A stretch of DNA of 64,000 bases from assembly GCF_001020205.1 (NCBI RefSeq), contig NZ_CP011663.1, forward strand, positions 868,001-932,000. The letters run 5' to 3'. The notes under the pieces are model-generated. The model worked only from the letters and a program-made list of their open reading frames with translations. It ran no database searches and was not told the origin of the DNA. The translations under genes and the position numbers were made by a program. This DNA is from Clostridium sporogenes (GTDB taxonomy: Bacteria > Bacillota > Clostridia > Clostridiales > Clostridiaceae). This document shows positions 26,963 through 35,451 of the stretch, piece after piece. Numbering within the stretch: the first letter of the stretch is position 1; every line of letters starts with the position of its first letter.

Positions 26963-27373
26963 TTCTATAAAAAAAAATTAGTTATAATAATTACTATTAT
27001 ATTTTTTCTCATAGCTTTAACTAAAATATATTGCTGTACTTTTTATCCTAATGATTCCCTTATAAATGCCTGCAATATAAACAAAGATCAATCATACACA
27101 AAATTAGAAAATGATCTATTAATTAGAGTCTTTTCACCTTATATAGCTAAATCAATTGAAAATTATTATGGAGAGCCCAGACAATTTGATTTATGGGATG
27201 CCAAAATTATAAATATAAAACAACTTGGTTCTGAATCATTTAATTTTGAAATTATAATTTCAGTAACAACATTTAAGGGTGCACATAATCCCCCTTATGG
27301 CTTAGAAACAGTTACTATAAAACTTGATGATTCTGGTACACATATTATAAATTTTAATCATCAGGATATATAG
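26963..27373 (+). pseudogene. DUF3888-like exported protein without a start codon
   Basis: An open frame follows the stop at 26960 with no ATG, GTG or TTG at its head: a Lys run, a hydrophobic signal (LVIIITIIFFLIALT), then PYIAKSIENYYGEPRQFDLWDAKI and VTTFKGAHNPPYGLETVTIKL. The last block (F-x-G-A-H-N-P-P-x-G) is what I know from DUF3888 proteins of Bacillales and Clostridia. An A-run of nine just after GAAGGTGATTCTAT suggests a slipped start codon, and a TATATA near the end may hide a second slip. The preserved middle implies recent loss. Function of the family unknown. Confidence 0.65.
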
Positions 27374-27384
27374 AATATACTTAT

Positions 27385-27550
27385 CATGCTATGCATGAAT
27401 TTTCTACTGAAAATTTTTCCCATGACCTTACTGAAAAAATATAAATAACTAAAGATTTTTAATATGCTTATAAAATATAGATTATGTTAAAAAGAAAAAA
27501 TATAATTGTGTATTTTACGTAATATAGTAAAGTAAAATCTTCCTTATCTG
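27385..27550 (+). repeat. Repeat E, copy 1 (tail of the DUF3888 pseudogene region)
   Basis: Shares with 37320-37490 the blocks CCTTACTG-AAA-AATATAAATAA, then AAAATATAATTGTGTATTTTAC and AGTAAAATCTTCCTT. It probably represents the 3' end and downstream part of the DUF3888-type gene, duplicated elsewhere as a remnant. Confidence 0.55.
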
Positions 27551-27814
27551 TTCTCTATGCTCTATTCTCTATACTTTGTTCTCTGAAAAATATGTGGCAA
27601 TTTCCCTAAATTCAGTATTGATAAAAAGTAAGTACTTTATTTTCAATCACATTTTTAAAAAGTTTATCCTGTGAAGGATTTTAAAATTTATTATAGAATA
27701 CTTAGTGTAGTTAATGAATGAAATAATGAAATTTGCTATATGATGTTAGGATGTTTTTAATAGTAAATAAAAGAATACTTATTTATTTAGGAAAATAAAA
27801 AGGGGGTTATACTA

Positions 27815-28612
27815 ATGAAGATAATAGTTATTGGACCTAGGGGAAAAATGGGGAGCTTGGTTACTAAATCTTGTTATAATAATGAAAATATAGAACTTGT
27901 AGCAGCGGTGGCACCAAAGGGAAGGGATTATATAGGACAAGATCTTGGTATAGTTGCAAATCTGGGTAAAAATATAGATTGTAAAGTTGTAGATGATTTA
28001 GATAGAGTTATAGATAAGTGTGATTGTATTATAGATTTTACAGAGCCAGAAACTTCTATGGAGGTATTTGAAAAGGCTTTAAAGAATAAAAAATCTGTAG
28101 TTTGTGGTACTACTGGATTTTCAGAAGGTGAAATAAATAGGATAAATGAAATTTCAAAGGAGATACCAGTGGTTTTAGCAGGCAATACTTCTATGGTGGT
28201 AAACCTTATGTATAAATTAGTAGAACTTGCGGCTAATACTATAGGCAATATGTCTGATATTGAAATAATAGAAATGCATGATAGATATAAAAAGGATGCT
28301 CCAAGTGGAACTTCTTTAGAAATTGGAGAAGTTTTAGCAAAAACCTTTAATAAGGAATTGAAAGAATTAGCTCAATTCGGAAGATATGGGAAAGGTGAAA
28401 GAGAAGAAGGGAAAATCGCATATCATTCTTTGAGGGCAGGAGATATTTCAAGTAGTCATACGGTTATGTTTGGTCTTATGGGGGAAAGGTTAGAAATAAC
28501 CCATCACGCTCATAACTGGGAATGTTTTGCCAATGGAGGCTGTCAGGCTGCCTTATTTTTAAGAGATAAAAAGCCAGGAATATATTCCATGAAAGATGTA
28601 TTAGGTTTGTAA
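27815..28612 (+). CDS. dapB: 4-hydroxy-tetrahydrodipicolinate reductase (DapB) homologue
   Basis: A 265-residue protein with an N-terminal Rossmann motif (GPRGKMG at 7-13), CGTTGFS near 97 and the family motif region EIIEMHDRYKKDAPSGTS at 150-167. DapB reduces HTPA in the lysine/diaminopimelate and dipicolinate pathway. In E. coli the active-site pair is His159-His160 with Lys163; here the first His (155) and the Lys (159) are kept but the second His is Asp156. The enzyme may be a divergent or secondary copy. No other dap gene is nearby. Ribosome site AAAGGGGG is present. Confidence 0.85.
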   Translation: MKIIVIGPRGKMGSLVTKSCYNNENIELVAAVAPKGRDYIGQDLGIVANLGKNIDCKVVDDLDRVIDKCDCIIDFTEPETSMEVFEKALKNKKSVVCGTTGFSEGEINRINEISKEIPVVLAGNTSMVVNLMYKLVELAANTIGNMSDIEIIEMHDRYKKDAPSGTSLEIGEVLAKTFNKELKELAQFGRYGKGEREEGKIAYHSLRAGDISSSHTVMFGLMGERLEITHHAHNWECFANGGCQAALFLRDKKPGIYSMKDVLGL

Positions 28613-28616
28613 AAAT

Positions 28617-28910
28617 AAAGGAACTGTCTCAAAATAAAGTAGATTTAATTTTAATACTGCAAAGATAAAAAATACATTCATAAACTACTCATTTTGCTAA
28701 GTAGTTCTAAATATGGTTACATTAAAAATTTTCTACCCGGTAGAGGCACCGTCCTGGCTTCACTACTGGCTCCTCACGTCCTGTGAGGAATTACGCAAAT
28801 TTTTAATTCCGCCAAATTAAGAACTGCTAAAGCTTATTCATATGTTCATTTCATATATTTTTTTCTCTTTGCTATATTAAAATTAAGTCTATTTTGACAC
28901 ATCCTTTTTA
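28617..28910 (+). repeat. Family B palindromic repeat, copy 2
   Basis: Left end AGGAACTGTCTCAAAATAAA and right end TCTATTTTGACACATCC form imperfect terminal inverted repeats that extend inward (AGATTTAATTTTAAT / ATTAAAATTAAGTCT). Central pairs include CCTCACGTCCTGTGAGG. It is the most complete copy. It fills the space between dapB and the rhodanese gene and has no ORF. Confidence 0.75.
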
Positions 28911-28943
28911 AAATATATCTAAAAATATTTGGGAGATGATTTT

Positions 28944-29783
28944 GTGAAGAATTTTGTATCTACTAAGTGGTTACAGAATCATTTAGAGGATGAAAATATA
29001 GTCATTTTAGACTGTAGAGGAGATCTTTTAAAGGATAGCTATGGAGAAGAAGTTTATAGAAAGGGACATATAAAAAATGCTGTTTTTGCAGATTTAAAAA
29101 AAGTTATGTCCTCTGAAGAAAGGGAACATGGAGGTAGAAACCCATTACCCAATGTAGATGACTTTAAAAGAAGTATAGAAAAACTAGGAATAAACAAAAA
29201 CACTTTGGTCGTAGCTTATGACGAATTAAAAATAGCTGGAGCAGCGAGATTTTGTTGGATGTTAAGATATGTAGGACACACTGATAACTATGTTCTAGAT
29301 GGTGGAATAAATAAGTGGATTGCAGAAAATAGAAAGCTATATATAGAAGCAAACAACAGCAAAGAAAAGTTGGATATTAAAAATGAGAATTTTAATATTT
29401 CTTTAAATGAAGAAATAAAAGCAGATGTAAATTACATAAAAGATAATATGAAAAAAGATCTCATATTAGTAGATTCAAGAACTAACATAAGATATGAAGG
29501 GATAGAAGAGCCTATAGACAAAAGGGCTGGACATATACCTGGAGCTAAAAATATTTATTGGAAAGATATGCTTAAGGAAGATGGAGCTGTTGATGAAGAT
29601 AAAGTGAGAGAAAATTTTCTACCATTAAAAGATTATACTAATATAGCAGTTTATTGTGGATCAGGAATAGATGCAACCTTTAATTTTTTACTTTTAGATG
29701 AAGTAGGAATTAAAGCTAGAGTATATGCAGGAAGTTGGAGTGATTGGATAACCTATGAGGAGAATCCTATAGATACTAAATAA
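28944..29783 (+). CDS. Thiosulfate/3-mercaptopyruvate sulfurtransferase (two rhodanese domains)
   Basis: About 279 residues with tandem rhodanese domains. The N-terminal inactive domain has ILDCR and YRKGHIKNAVF; the C-terminal domain has LVDSRTNIRYEG, RAGHIPGAKN and the active-site loop YCGSGIDAT with Cys at about 238. The loop sequence CGSGID is closer to the mercaptopyruvate-type CG(S/T)GVT than to the CRKGVT of thiosulfate enzymes. Start chosen at GTG 28944, seven bases after GGGAGATGAT; the in-frame TTG at 28929 overlaps that ribosome site. Likely transcribed alone. Confidence 0.88.
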   Translation: MKNFVSTKWLQNHLEDENIVILDCRGDLLKDSYGEEVYRKGHIKNAVFADLKKVMSSEEREHGGRNPLPNVDDFKRSIEKLGINKNTLVVAYDELKIAGAARFCWMLRYVGHTDNYVLDGGINKWIAENRKLYIEANNSKEKLDIKNENFNISLNEEIKADVNYIKDNMKKDLILVDSRTNIRYEGIEEPIDKRAGHIPGAKNIYWKDMLKEDGAVDEDKVRENFLPLKDYTNIAVYCGSGIDATFNFLLLDEVGIKARVYAGSWSDWITYEENPIDTK

Positions 29784-29835
29784 ACATTTATAAACATAAA
29801 AAAGTTTGACAATTTAATTCAATGGAGGAAACAAA

Positions 29836-30330
29836 ATGTTAATACAAACTGAACGCTTGGAGCTTATCCCTTTAACTCTTAATCAATTAAAACTATGGAT
29901 TGAAGATATTCCTGAACTCGAAAAAGAATTAGACTGTTCCTATAAGGCAGAATCAATGGAAGGATTTTTTCTCCAAATAGTAAAGGGACAGTATGAAATA
30001 ACTCAAAAAGACCCTAACAATTATTTATGGCATAGCTTTTTTTTCTTAGTTCGCAAGTATGATAGGGCTGTAGTAGGTTCAGCTGATTTTAAAGATATTC
30101 CTAATGAAAATGGTGAAGTTGAGATTGGTTATGGTTTAGGTAAAGAGTTTGAGCACAACGGCTATATGACAGAAGCTGTAAAAGCAATGTGTGGATGGGC
30201 ATTAAAACAAAATGGTGTTACAAGTATAATTGCTGAAACTGATTTAGAAGGTTTGGCTTCTCAAAAGATTTTAAAAAGTTGTGGATTCAAAAAAGATAAA
30301 GAAGGAGCAACTCTTTGGTGGAGATTATAA
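29836..30330 (+). CDS. GNAT N-acetyltransferase (RimJ/RimL-like)
   Basis: A 164-residue GNAT protein: start LIQTERLELIPLT typical of the RimJ/RimL group, then EIGYGLGKEFEHNGYMTEAVKAM, which contains the acetyl-CoA-binding motif in degenerate form, and ASQKILKSCGFKK near the C-terminus. It transfers acetyl from acetyl-CoA to an amine; substrate unknown. Ribosome site GGAGG. Its base composition is a little richer than its neighbours. Terminated by a clear hairpin. Confidence 0.85.
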   Translation: MLIQTERLELIPLTLNQLKLWIEDIPELEKELDCSYKAESMEGFFLQIVKGQYEITQKDPNNYLWHSFFFLVRKYDRAVVGSADFKDIPNENGEVEIGYGLGKEFEHNGYMTEAVKAMCGWALKQNGVTSIIAETDLEGLASQKILKSCGFKKDKEGATLWWRL

Positions 30331-30407
30331 TGATAATCTTCTGGCTACACATTCCAATTTGAGATTAAGTAATATAAATTAGATTTTTCTAATTCATAGA
30401 AAATAAG

Positions 30408-30446
30408 TAAGAGTTCTCAAAATAAAGGAGAACTCTTATTTATTAT
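30408..30446 (+). terminator. Rho-independent terminator
   Basis: AAGAGTTCTC / GAGAACTCTT stem with a TATTTAT tail, behind the GNAT gene. Confidence 0.75.
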
Positions 30447-30519
30447 ATTGTGTTAAATTGATAATATAAAAATAAAATGTTAGAATTAAGTATAATTTGT
30501 AGAGAAGGGAGAATAGTTT

Positions 30520-31917
30520 ATGCATTTTTGCAGAAAATGTGGCAGTAAGTTACAAAAAAATTCAAAACGGTGTAATACCTGTGGAAGTGAATTAGAAAAA
30601 ATACATAAGGAAGAAATAAGCAGTATAACAGATAGAGGGGCGCTTTTACATAGTGAAATTTTTAATGATGAACATATTTTAAAGCATAAAGAAGAACCAC
30701 TAGAAATCATAAAAAATTTTAATTTAAATAAAAAAATAAAAGAAAATAAAATTTTTTTAATTGCTATTTTAATATTAATAATAGTAGGTATCCCACTTAT
30801 AAAAAATCCTATTAAAAATTTTTTTATAAGAAAGGATGCAACAAATTGGTTGGTATATTCTGTTGCTAAATATAAAGAATCTGATACTATAGATACTGTT
30901 AGTGATTTTAAAATAAAATCTAAAATACAAGCACAAGAATCTATAGAGTATAAATATATAGAAAATATAGTAGAACAATGTACTTTAAGAGTGAATAACA
31001 AAGTAGATAAAAAAACTAATGAAAGATATAGTAAAGTCAGTTTGATACACAAAAAAGACAATATTTTAAATGGAGAAATTTATAGTAATAAAGAATACAT
31101 AGCTATATCAATGCCTCAATTATATAGAGATATAATGTACATAAAATGGGAAGATATAAATAAATTAATAAATAATAAAGGAAATAATGATGCTTCAGGA
31201 GCAATAGATCCAAAAAACTATGATAATGTTTTAAACATAAAAAAATCTAAATATTATGATAAGGTTAATGAAGATTACAAGGATTTTTTTAATAAGGCTA
31301 TGGATGATTATGTTACAAAAGGAGATACTGTAGACCTAAATATAAAAGATAAAGAAAAGACTGTAAAATGTGATGAAATAGTAGTACACTTAGATAATGA
31401 AGGAATAATAAAAGTATTAAATGCCTTCTTTAAAAAAGTATCAAAGGATGAAAACTTAAAATTATTAGTTAAAGAAAAGGTTTTTGAATTTTTAAGCACT
31501 GCCCAAAATAATGAAGACCTTAATAAATTTAATCTTAGTAAGGAAGATGTAGATAAGATTAAAAAAGAATTTAATTCAGAATATGATTCTTTTATGAGTG
31601 AGTTAAGTTGTATTGAAAAAGCAGATAAAAAAGGCTTCAATGCAAAAATAAATAGTTTAACAAAAGTAAGAGTTGATTCTAAAAATTATATAAGAGGATT
31701 TAAATCTCAAGTTTCTATAGAGAATAAAAAGACTTCTTTTAATTTTATATCAGATACTGTGGTTAATTCTATTAATTCTAAATTACATATAAAAAAAATA
31801 TCTAAGGAAGAGGCTAAGGATATAAGTAAACTTATCCCAGAGGATAGAGATAATATAGTAAAAGAGGCAGGAAATAATATAGGAAAAATTATGTTTCCAA
31901 AACTAAATATAGAGTAA
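30520..31917 (+). CDS. Zinc-ribbon membrane-anchored protein of unknown function
   Basis: 465 residues. Residues 1-30 form a zinc ribbon (FCRKCGSKL...RCNTCGSEL, two CxxC knuckles). A single membrane segment lies near residues 77-96 (IFLIAILILIIVGIPLI) and the remaining 370 residues are a Lys/Asp-rich extracytoplasmic region without Cys pairs or recognisable domains. The architecture (cytoplasmic zinc ribbon, one span, large outside domain) is common in Firmicutes proteins such as YvbJ/TcaA-like envelope proteins. I do not recognise the external domain. Single gene with a ribosome site GAAGGGAG. Confidence 0.75.
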   Translation: MHFCRKCGSKLQKNSKRCNTCGSELEKIHKEEISSITDRGALLHSEIFNDEHILKHKEEPLEIIKNFNLNKKIKENKIFLIAILILIIVGIPLIKNPIKNFFIRKDATNWLVYSVAKYKESDTIDTVSDFKIKSKIQAQESIEYKYIENIVEQCTLRVNNKVDKKTNERYSKVSLIHKKDNILNGEIYSNKEYIAISMPQLYRDIMYIKWEDINKLINNKGNNDASGAIDPKNYDNVLNIKKSKYYDKVNEDYKDFFNKAMDDYVTKGDTVDLNIKDKEKTVKCDEIVVHLDNEGIIKVLNAFFKKVSKDENLKLLVKEKVFEFLSTAQNNEDLNKFNLSKEDVDKIKKEFNSEYDSFMSELSCIEKADKKGFNAKINSLTKVRVDSKNYIRGFKSQVSIENKKTSFNFISDTVVNSINSKLHIKKISKEEAKDISKLIPEDRDNIVKEAGNNIGKIMFPKLNIE

Positions 31918-32251
31918 TAAAACTTAAAAGGTAATTTTTAAATTAGATAAAGTATTTAAATTTAGGATAATATTTTATATGATATAAATATTACCTTTTA
32001 ATTTGAAATAAAATATTATTTAAATATAATAATTTTAATTTGTTATTAAATATAAAAATATATATTAAATTTAATATATAAAGTTATCTACAGTAACTAT
32101 AAAATTACACTATAGTAATTTATGGTAAATCATAAAAAGCTAATAAAATTTTGTTAAAAAAATGTTAAAGCTCCATTAAGTTAAAGATGAAAAATAAGGG
32201 AAATCAAATACAAATTTGAGAAATATATTTAAAAAGTGTTAGGGGGTATAT
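31918..32251. other. Intergenic region with weak long hairpin
   Basis: AAAAGGTAAT near 31925 can pair with ATTACCTTTT near 31991 across a long AT-rich loop and may terminate the zinc-ribbon gene. Otherwise nothing is recognised; the far end carries the AGGGGGT ribosome site of the next gene. Confidence 0.35.
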
Positions 32252-33424
32252 TTGTTGCTATTAATAAAAAATGGGAAAATTTTGACTATGACTGACAAAA
32301 ATCATGTAAACGATTGTATACTAATTAACAATGGTAAAATAGAAAAAATAGCTAAAAAAATAGAGATTAATAATGAGAGTATAGAGGTTATAGATGCTAA
32401 AGGCGGATGGGTAATGCCGGGTATTATTGATGCTCATTGCCATATAGGTATAATGGAGGAAGGAATAAGGTTTGAAGGCATGGATTTAAACGAGTATTCT
32501 AGTGCTATAACACCCCATTTAAGAGCCATAGACGGAATAAATCCTAGGGACTTGGCATTTCAATCTGCTATAGAAGCTGGAATAACTACAGTTATGACAG
32601 GGATGGGAAGTTCAAATCCTATAGGTGGACAATTTGCTATAATAAAAACCTATGGTAAATCTGTAGATGAAATGCTGATAAAAGCTCCAGCAGCTTTAAA
32701 GATAGCCTTTGGAGAAAATCCTAAAAGTATATTTGGAAAGAAAGGTTCTATGCCTATAACAAGAATGGGGACAGCAGCTTTAATAAGGGAAACTTTATAT
32801 AAGGCTAAAAATTATATGAATAGAAAAGAGGAGGCTTTAAAGGAAGGAAAAATATTTGATATAGATATTAAAATGGAAGCAATTATTCCTGTTTTAAAAA
32901 AAGAAATACCTTTAAAGGCTCATGCTCATAGAAGTGATGATATATTAACGGCCATAAGAATAGCTAAAGAATTTGATTTAAAACTTACCATAGATCATGG
33001 TACGGAAGCACATTTAGTAGCGGATTATATAAAAGAAAGTGGTTTCCCTGTAATAGCAGGACCAAACATGAATTTTAGAGGAAAGGTAGAAACTCAAAAT
33101 AGAAGTTATAATACCACAAAAATTCTACAGGAAAAAGGAATTTTATATGCTATGATTACAGATCATCCTGTAGTTCCCATTGAATTTTTGCCTATGTCAG
33201 CAGCTTTAGCTGTAAAAAATGGATTAAAAGAGGAGGATGCTCTAAAGGCTATAACCATTAATCCAGCAAAAATATTAGGGATAGATGATAGAGTAGGAAC
33301 CTTAGAGGAGGGAAAAGAGGCGGATATATGCATATATAATGATAGCCCTCTTAATATAAATTCTAAAAATATGTACACTATAATTTCAGGTAATATAGTA
33401 TATAATTTTAATAAAGATTTATAG
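32252..33424 (+). CDS. Metal-dependent amidohydrolase (imidazolonepropionase-like)
   Basis: 390 residues, TTG start behind AGGGGGT. The amidohydrolase beta-sandwich/TIM-barrel fold is shown by LIKNGKILTM, then GGWVMPGIIDAHCHIG with the H-x-H metal pair, PLKAHAHRSDD, LTIDHGTEAH with another metal His, ITDHPV with the metal Asp, and the C-terminal AITINPAKILGIDDRVGTLEEGKEADICIY. It belongs to the imidazolonepropionase-related group of COG1228, which includes many cyclic amidases and dipeptidases. Substrate cannot be named, and no hut or pyrimidine genes lie nearby. Confidence 0.85.
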   Translation: MLLLIKNGKILTMTDKNHVNDCILINNGKIEKIAKKIEINNESIEVIDAKGGWVMPGIIDAHCHIGIMEEGIRFEGMDLNEYSSAITPHLRAIDGINPRDLAFQSAIEAGITTVMTGMGSSNPIGGQFAIIKTYGKSVDEMLIKAPAALKIAFGENPKSIFGKKGSMPITRMGTAALIRETLYKAKNYMNRKEEALKEGKIFDIDIKMEAIIPVLKKEIPLKAHAHRSDDILTAIRIAKEFDLKLTIDHGTEAHLVADYIKESGFPVIAGPNMNFRGKVETQNRSYNTTKILQEKGILYAMITDHPVVPIEFLPMSAALAVKNGLKEEDALKAITINPAKILGIDDRVGTLEEGKEADICIYNDSPLNINSKNMYTIISGNIVYNFNKDL

Positions 33425-33502
33425 ATTAATTTTATTTAAAATAAATAAAGTACTTTACATTAATATTTTTGTCATATATAATAAAAAATAATAATTTATT
33501 GT

Positions 33503-33538
33503 AAACACTTCACATAAAAATGAGGTGTTTTTTATTTA
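33503..33538 (+). terminator. Rho-independent terminator
   Basis: AAACACTTCA / TGAGGTGTTT stem (one G-T pair) with TTTTTATTT tail, 80 bases after the amidohydrolase. Confidence 0.65.
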
Positions 33539-33896
33539 ATCTAAATATATAATAAAAATTCTAATTATCATTTATTAGGGAAAATCCAATCTATTTTAAT
33601 TTCTAAGAATAAATTCTAAATGATTTTCAAAGGCAGCATATGGGAAAACATTATTATTTATTATAAAGAGGAATAATAAAGCATCAATTGGGTTAAAATA
33701 TTGTCATAAATTTAAATGAAAGAGAAAAAGATAATACATATATCTAAAAATTCCAAAAATTTAATAAATATAATAAATTGCATGAAAAGTACGATAAAAA
33801 TATAACAATATCTAATGATAAAAGAATAAAACAGCAGAAAATAGGATCTATATTGAATAAATGAGTGCTAGGATTATTAAATTAAGAATAAAATTA
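33539..33896. other. AT-rich intergenic region
   Basis: No recognisable gene, repeat or hairpin. Confidence 0.4.
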
Positions 33897-33912
33897 AAAT
33901 TTCAGAATTTAT
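33897..33912 (+). promoter_or_regulatory. CodY-like box upstream of brnQ copy 1
   Basis: AAAATTTCAGAATTTA is about 11/15 to the CodY consensus AATTTTCWGAAAATT. A matching sequence lies at the same relative place upstream of the second brnQ. CodY regulation of branched-chain amino acid carriers is well known in Firmicutes; here it is only a pattern match. Confidence 0.3.
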
Positions 33913-33987
33913 TAAATTTTGAAAATAAAAATAATATGATATAATAACTAATAAAATTATATCAAATTTGAATTAAGGGGGACTAAA

Positions 33988-35301
33988 ATGAAGAAAACAT
34001 CAGCAAAAGATTTCATAGTTATTGGTTTTGCACTTTTCGCAATGTTTTTTGGGGCAGGCAACTTGATTTTCCCACCTTTTATGGGAAAATTAGTAGGGGA
34101 TCAGGCACCAGCAGCAATTATAGGTTTTTTACTTACTGGAGTAGGTTTACCATTAACTGGTATAATAGCCTGTGCTAAAATAAATGGGACATTTTCAGAT
34201 ATATCAGGAAGAGTAGGAAAAATGTTTGCTATTATATCTACAACAGCATTAATATTAGCTATAGGACCTATGCTTGCTATACCAAGAACAGCAGCTACTA
34301 CTTATGAATTAGCGGTACATCCAATATTTCCAGGCGTAGCTCCAGTTGTAGCAGTTATAATTTATTTTGCTATTTCTTTATCCTTTGTATTAAGACCATC
34401 AGGAATAGTTGATAGTATAGGTAAAGTTTTAACACCAGCGTTATTGGTTATGTTAGCAATTATAATAATTAAAGGATTAGTTTCTCCTATAGCACCTATT
34501 ACATCAACTGGATTTGAAGGAGCATTTTCAAAGTCTTTACTTGAAGGATATCAAACAATGGATGCTATGGCATCAGTAATATTTGCATCAATAATAATAA
34601 CAGCTGTAAGGGCTAAGGGATACACAGAGAAAAAAGATATTGTTAGTCTTACTATAAAATCAGGAATTGTAGCTGCAGTAGGATTAGCTTTTGTTTATGG
34701 CGGACTTATGGTTTTAGGTAGTCAAACTTCACAAGTAATTCCTGGAGAAATAGGAAGATCAGCTTTAGTTGTTGAAATAGTTAAAAGACTTTTAGGTAAT
34801 GCAGGTACAGTTATATTAGGAGTAGCAGTTGGCCTTGCCTGTCTTACAACAGCAATTGGACTTATATCCACAGGAGCAGAATATTTCAGTGGTTTAACTA
34901 AGGGTAAAGTATCTTATAATGCTTTTGCAATTATTATAAGTGTGGTAAGTGCATTACTTGGAACAGGTGGCGTTGATAAAATAGTTAAATTCTCAGTTCC
35001 AGTATTACAAGTTTTATATCCAATAGTAATAGTTTTAATAGCGATAACTTTAGCAGGTAAAGCTGTAAAAAATAATACCGTTGTAAGAATTACTGTTTAT
35101 ACTACATTAGTAATAAGTTTAATAGATACAATAAATATACTAACAGGTGGAAATGTAGCTTTTATAAAAGGTATTTTAGGAATTATACCACTTTCTAATG
35201 TTGGTTTTTCATGGTTACTTCCATCCATTATAGCATTTATAATAGGTACAGTAGCTTTTGGTAATAAACAAGATGAAAATTCAAATATAGCAGATGCTTA
35301 A
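33988..35301 (+). CDS. brnQ: Branched-chain amino acid:cation symporter, copy 1
   Basis: 437 residues, about twelve membrane segments. The family start KDFIVIGFALFAMFFGAGNLIFPPF is diagnostic of BrnQ/LIVCS (PF05525), with GKMFAIISTTALILAIGPM and ALRTAATTYEL-like segments following. It takes up Leu, Ile and Val with sodium or protons. Ribosome site AAGGGGGA. A second copy, highly similar along its whole length, follows in tandem at 35452, and both have similar upstream sequences, so this is a gene duplication with its promoter. Confidence 0.95.
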   Translation: MKKTSAKDFIVIGFALFAMFFGAGNLIFPPFMGKLVGDQAPAAIIGFLLTGVGLPLTGIIACAKINGTFSDISGRVGKMFAIISTTALILAIGPMLAIPRTAATTYELAVHPIFPGVAPVVAVIIYFAISLSFVLRPSGIVDSIGKVLTPALLVMLAIIIIKGLVSPIAPITSTGFEGAFSKSLLEGYQTMDAMASVIFASIIITAVRAKGYTEKKDIVSLTIKSGIVAAVGLAFVYGGLMVLGSQTSQVIPGEIGRSALVVEIVKRLLGNAGTVILGVAVGLACLTTAIGLISTGAEYFSGLTKGKVSYNAFAIIISVVSALLGTGGVDKIVKFSVPVLQVLYPIVIVLIAITLAGKAVKNNTVVRITVYTTLVISLIDTINILTGGNVAFIKGILGIIPLSNVGFSWLLPSIIAFIIGTVAFGNKQDENSNIADA

Positions 35302-35309
35302 TTTAATAT

Positions 35310-35352
35310 AAGAAAAAGCACCTTGTTGTAAAACAATAAGGTGCTTTTTTAT
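35310..35352 (+). terminator. Rho-independent terminator between brnQ copies
   Basis: AAAAAGCACCTTGTTGT / ACAATAAGGTGCTTTTTT stem and T run; makes the two carriers separate transcripts. Confidence 0.85.
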
Positions 35353-35361
35353 TTTTTTGTT

Positions 35362-35377
35362 AAAAATTCAGAATTTA
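35362..35377 (+). promoter_or_regulatory. CodY-like box upstream of brnQ copy 2
   Basis: AAAAATTCAGAATTTA, a weaker match (about 10/15) to the CodY consensus at the position equivalent to 33897 upstream of copy 1. Confidence 0.25.
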
Positions 35378-35451
35378 ATCAATTTTGCCAATAATCTTAA
35401 TATAATATAGTGATTAATAAAATCATATTCAAATAGGATTGAGGGGGTAAA

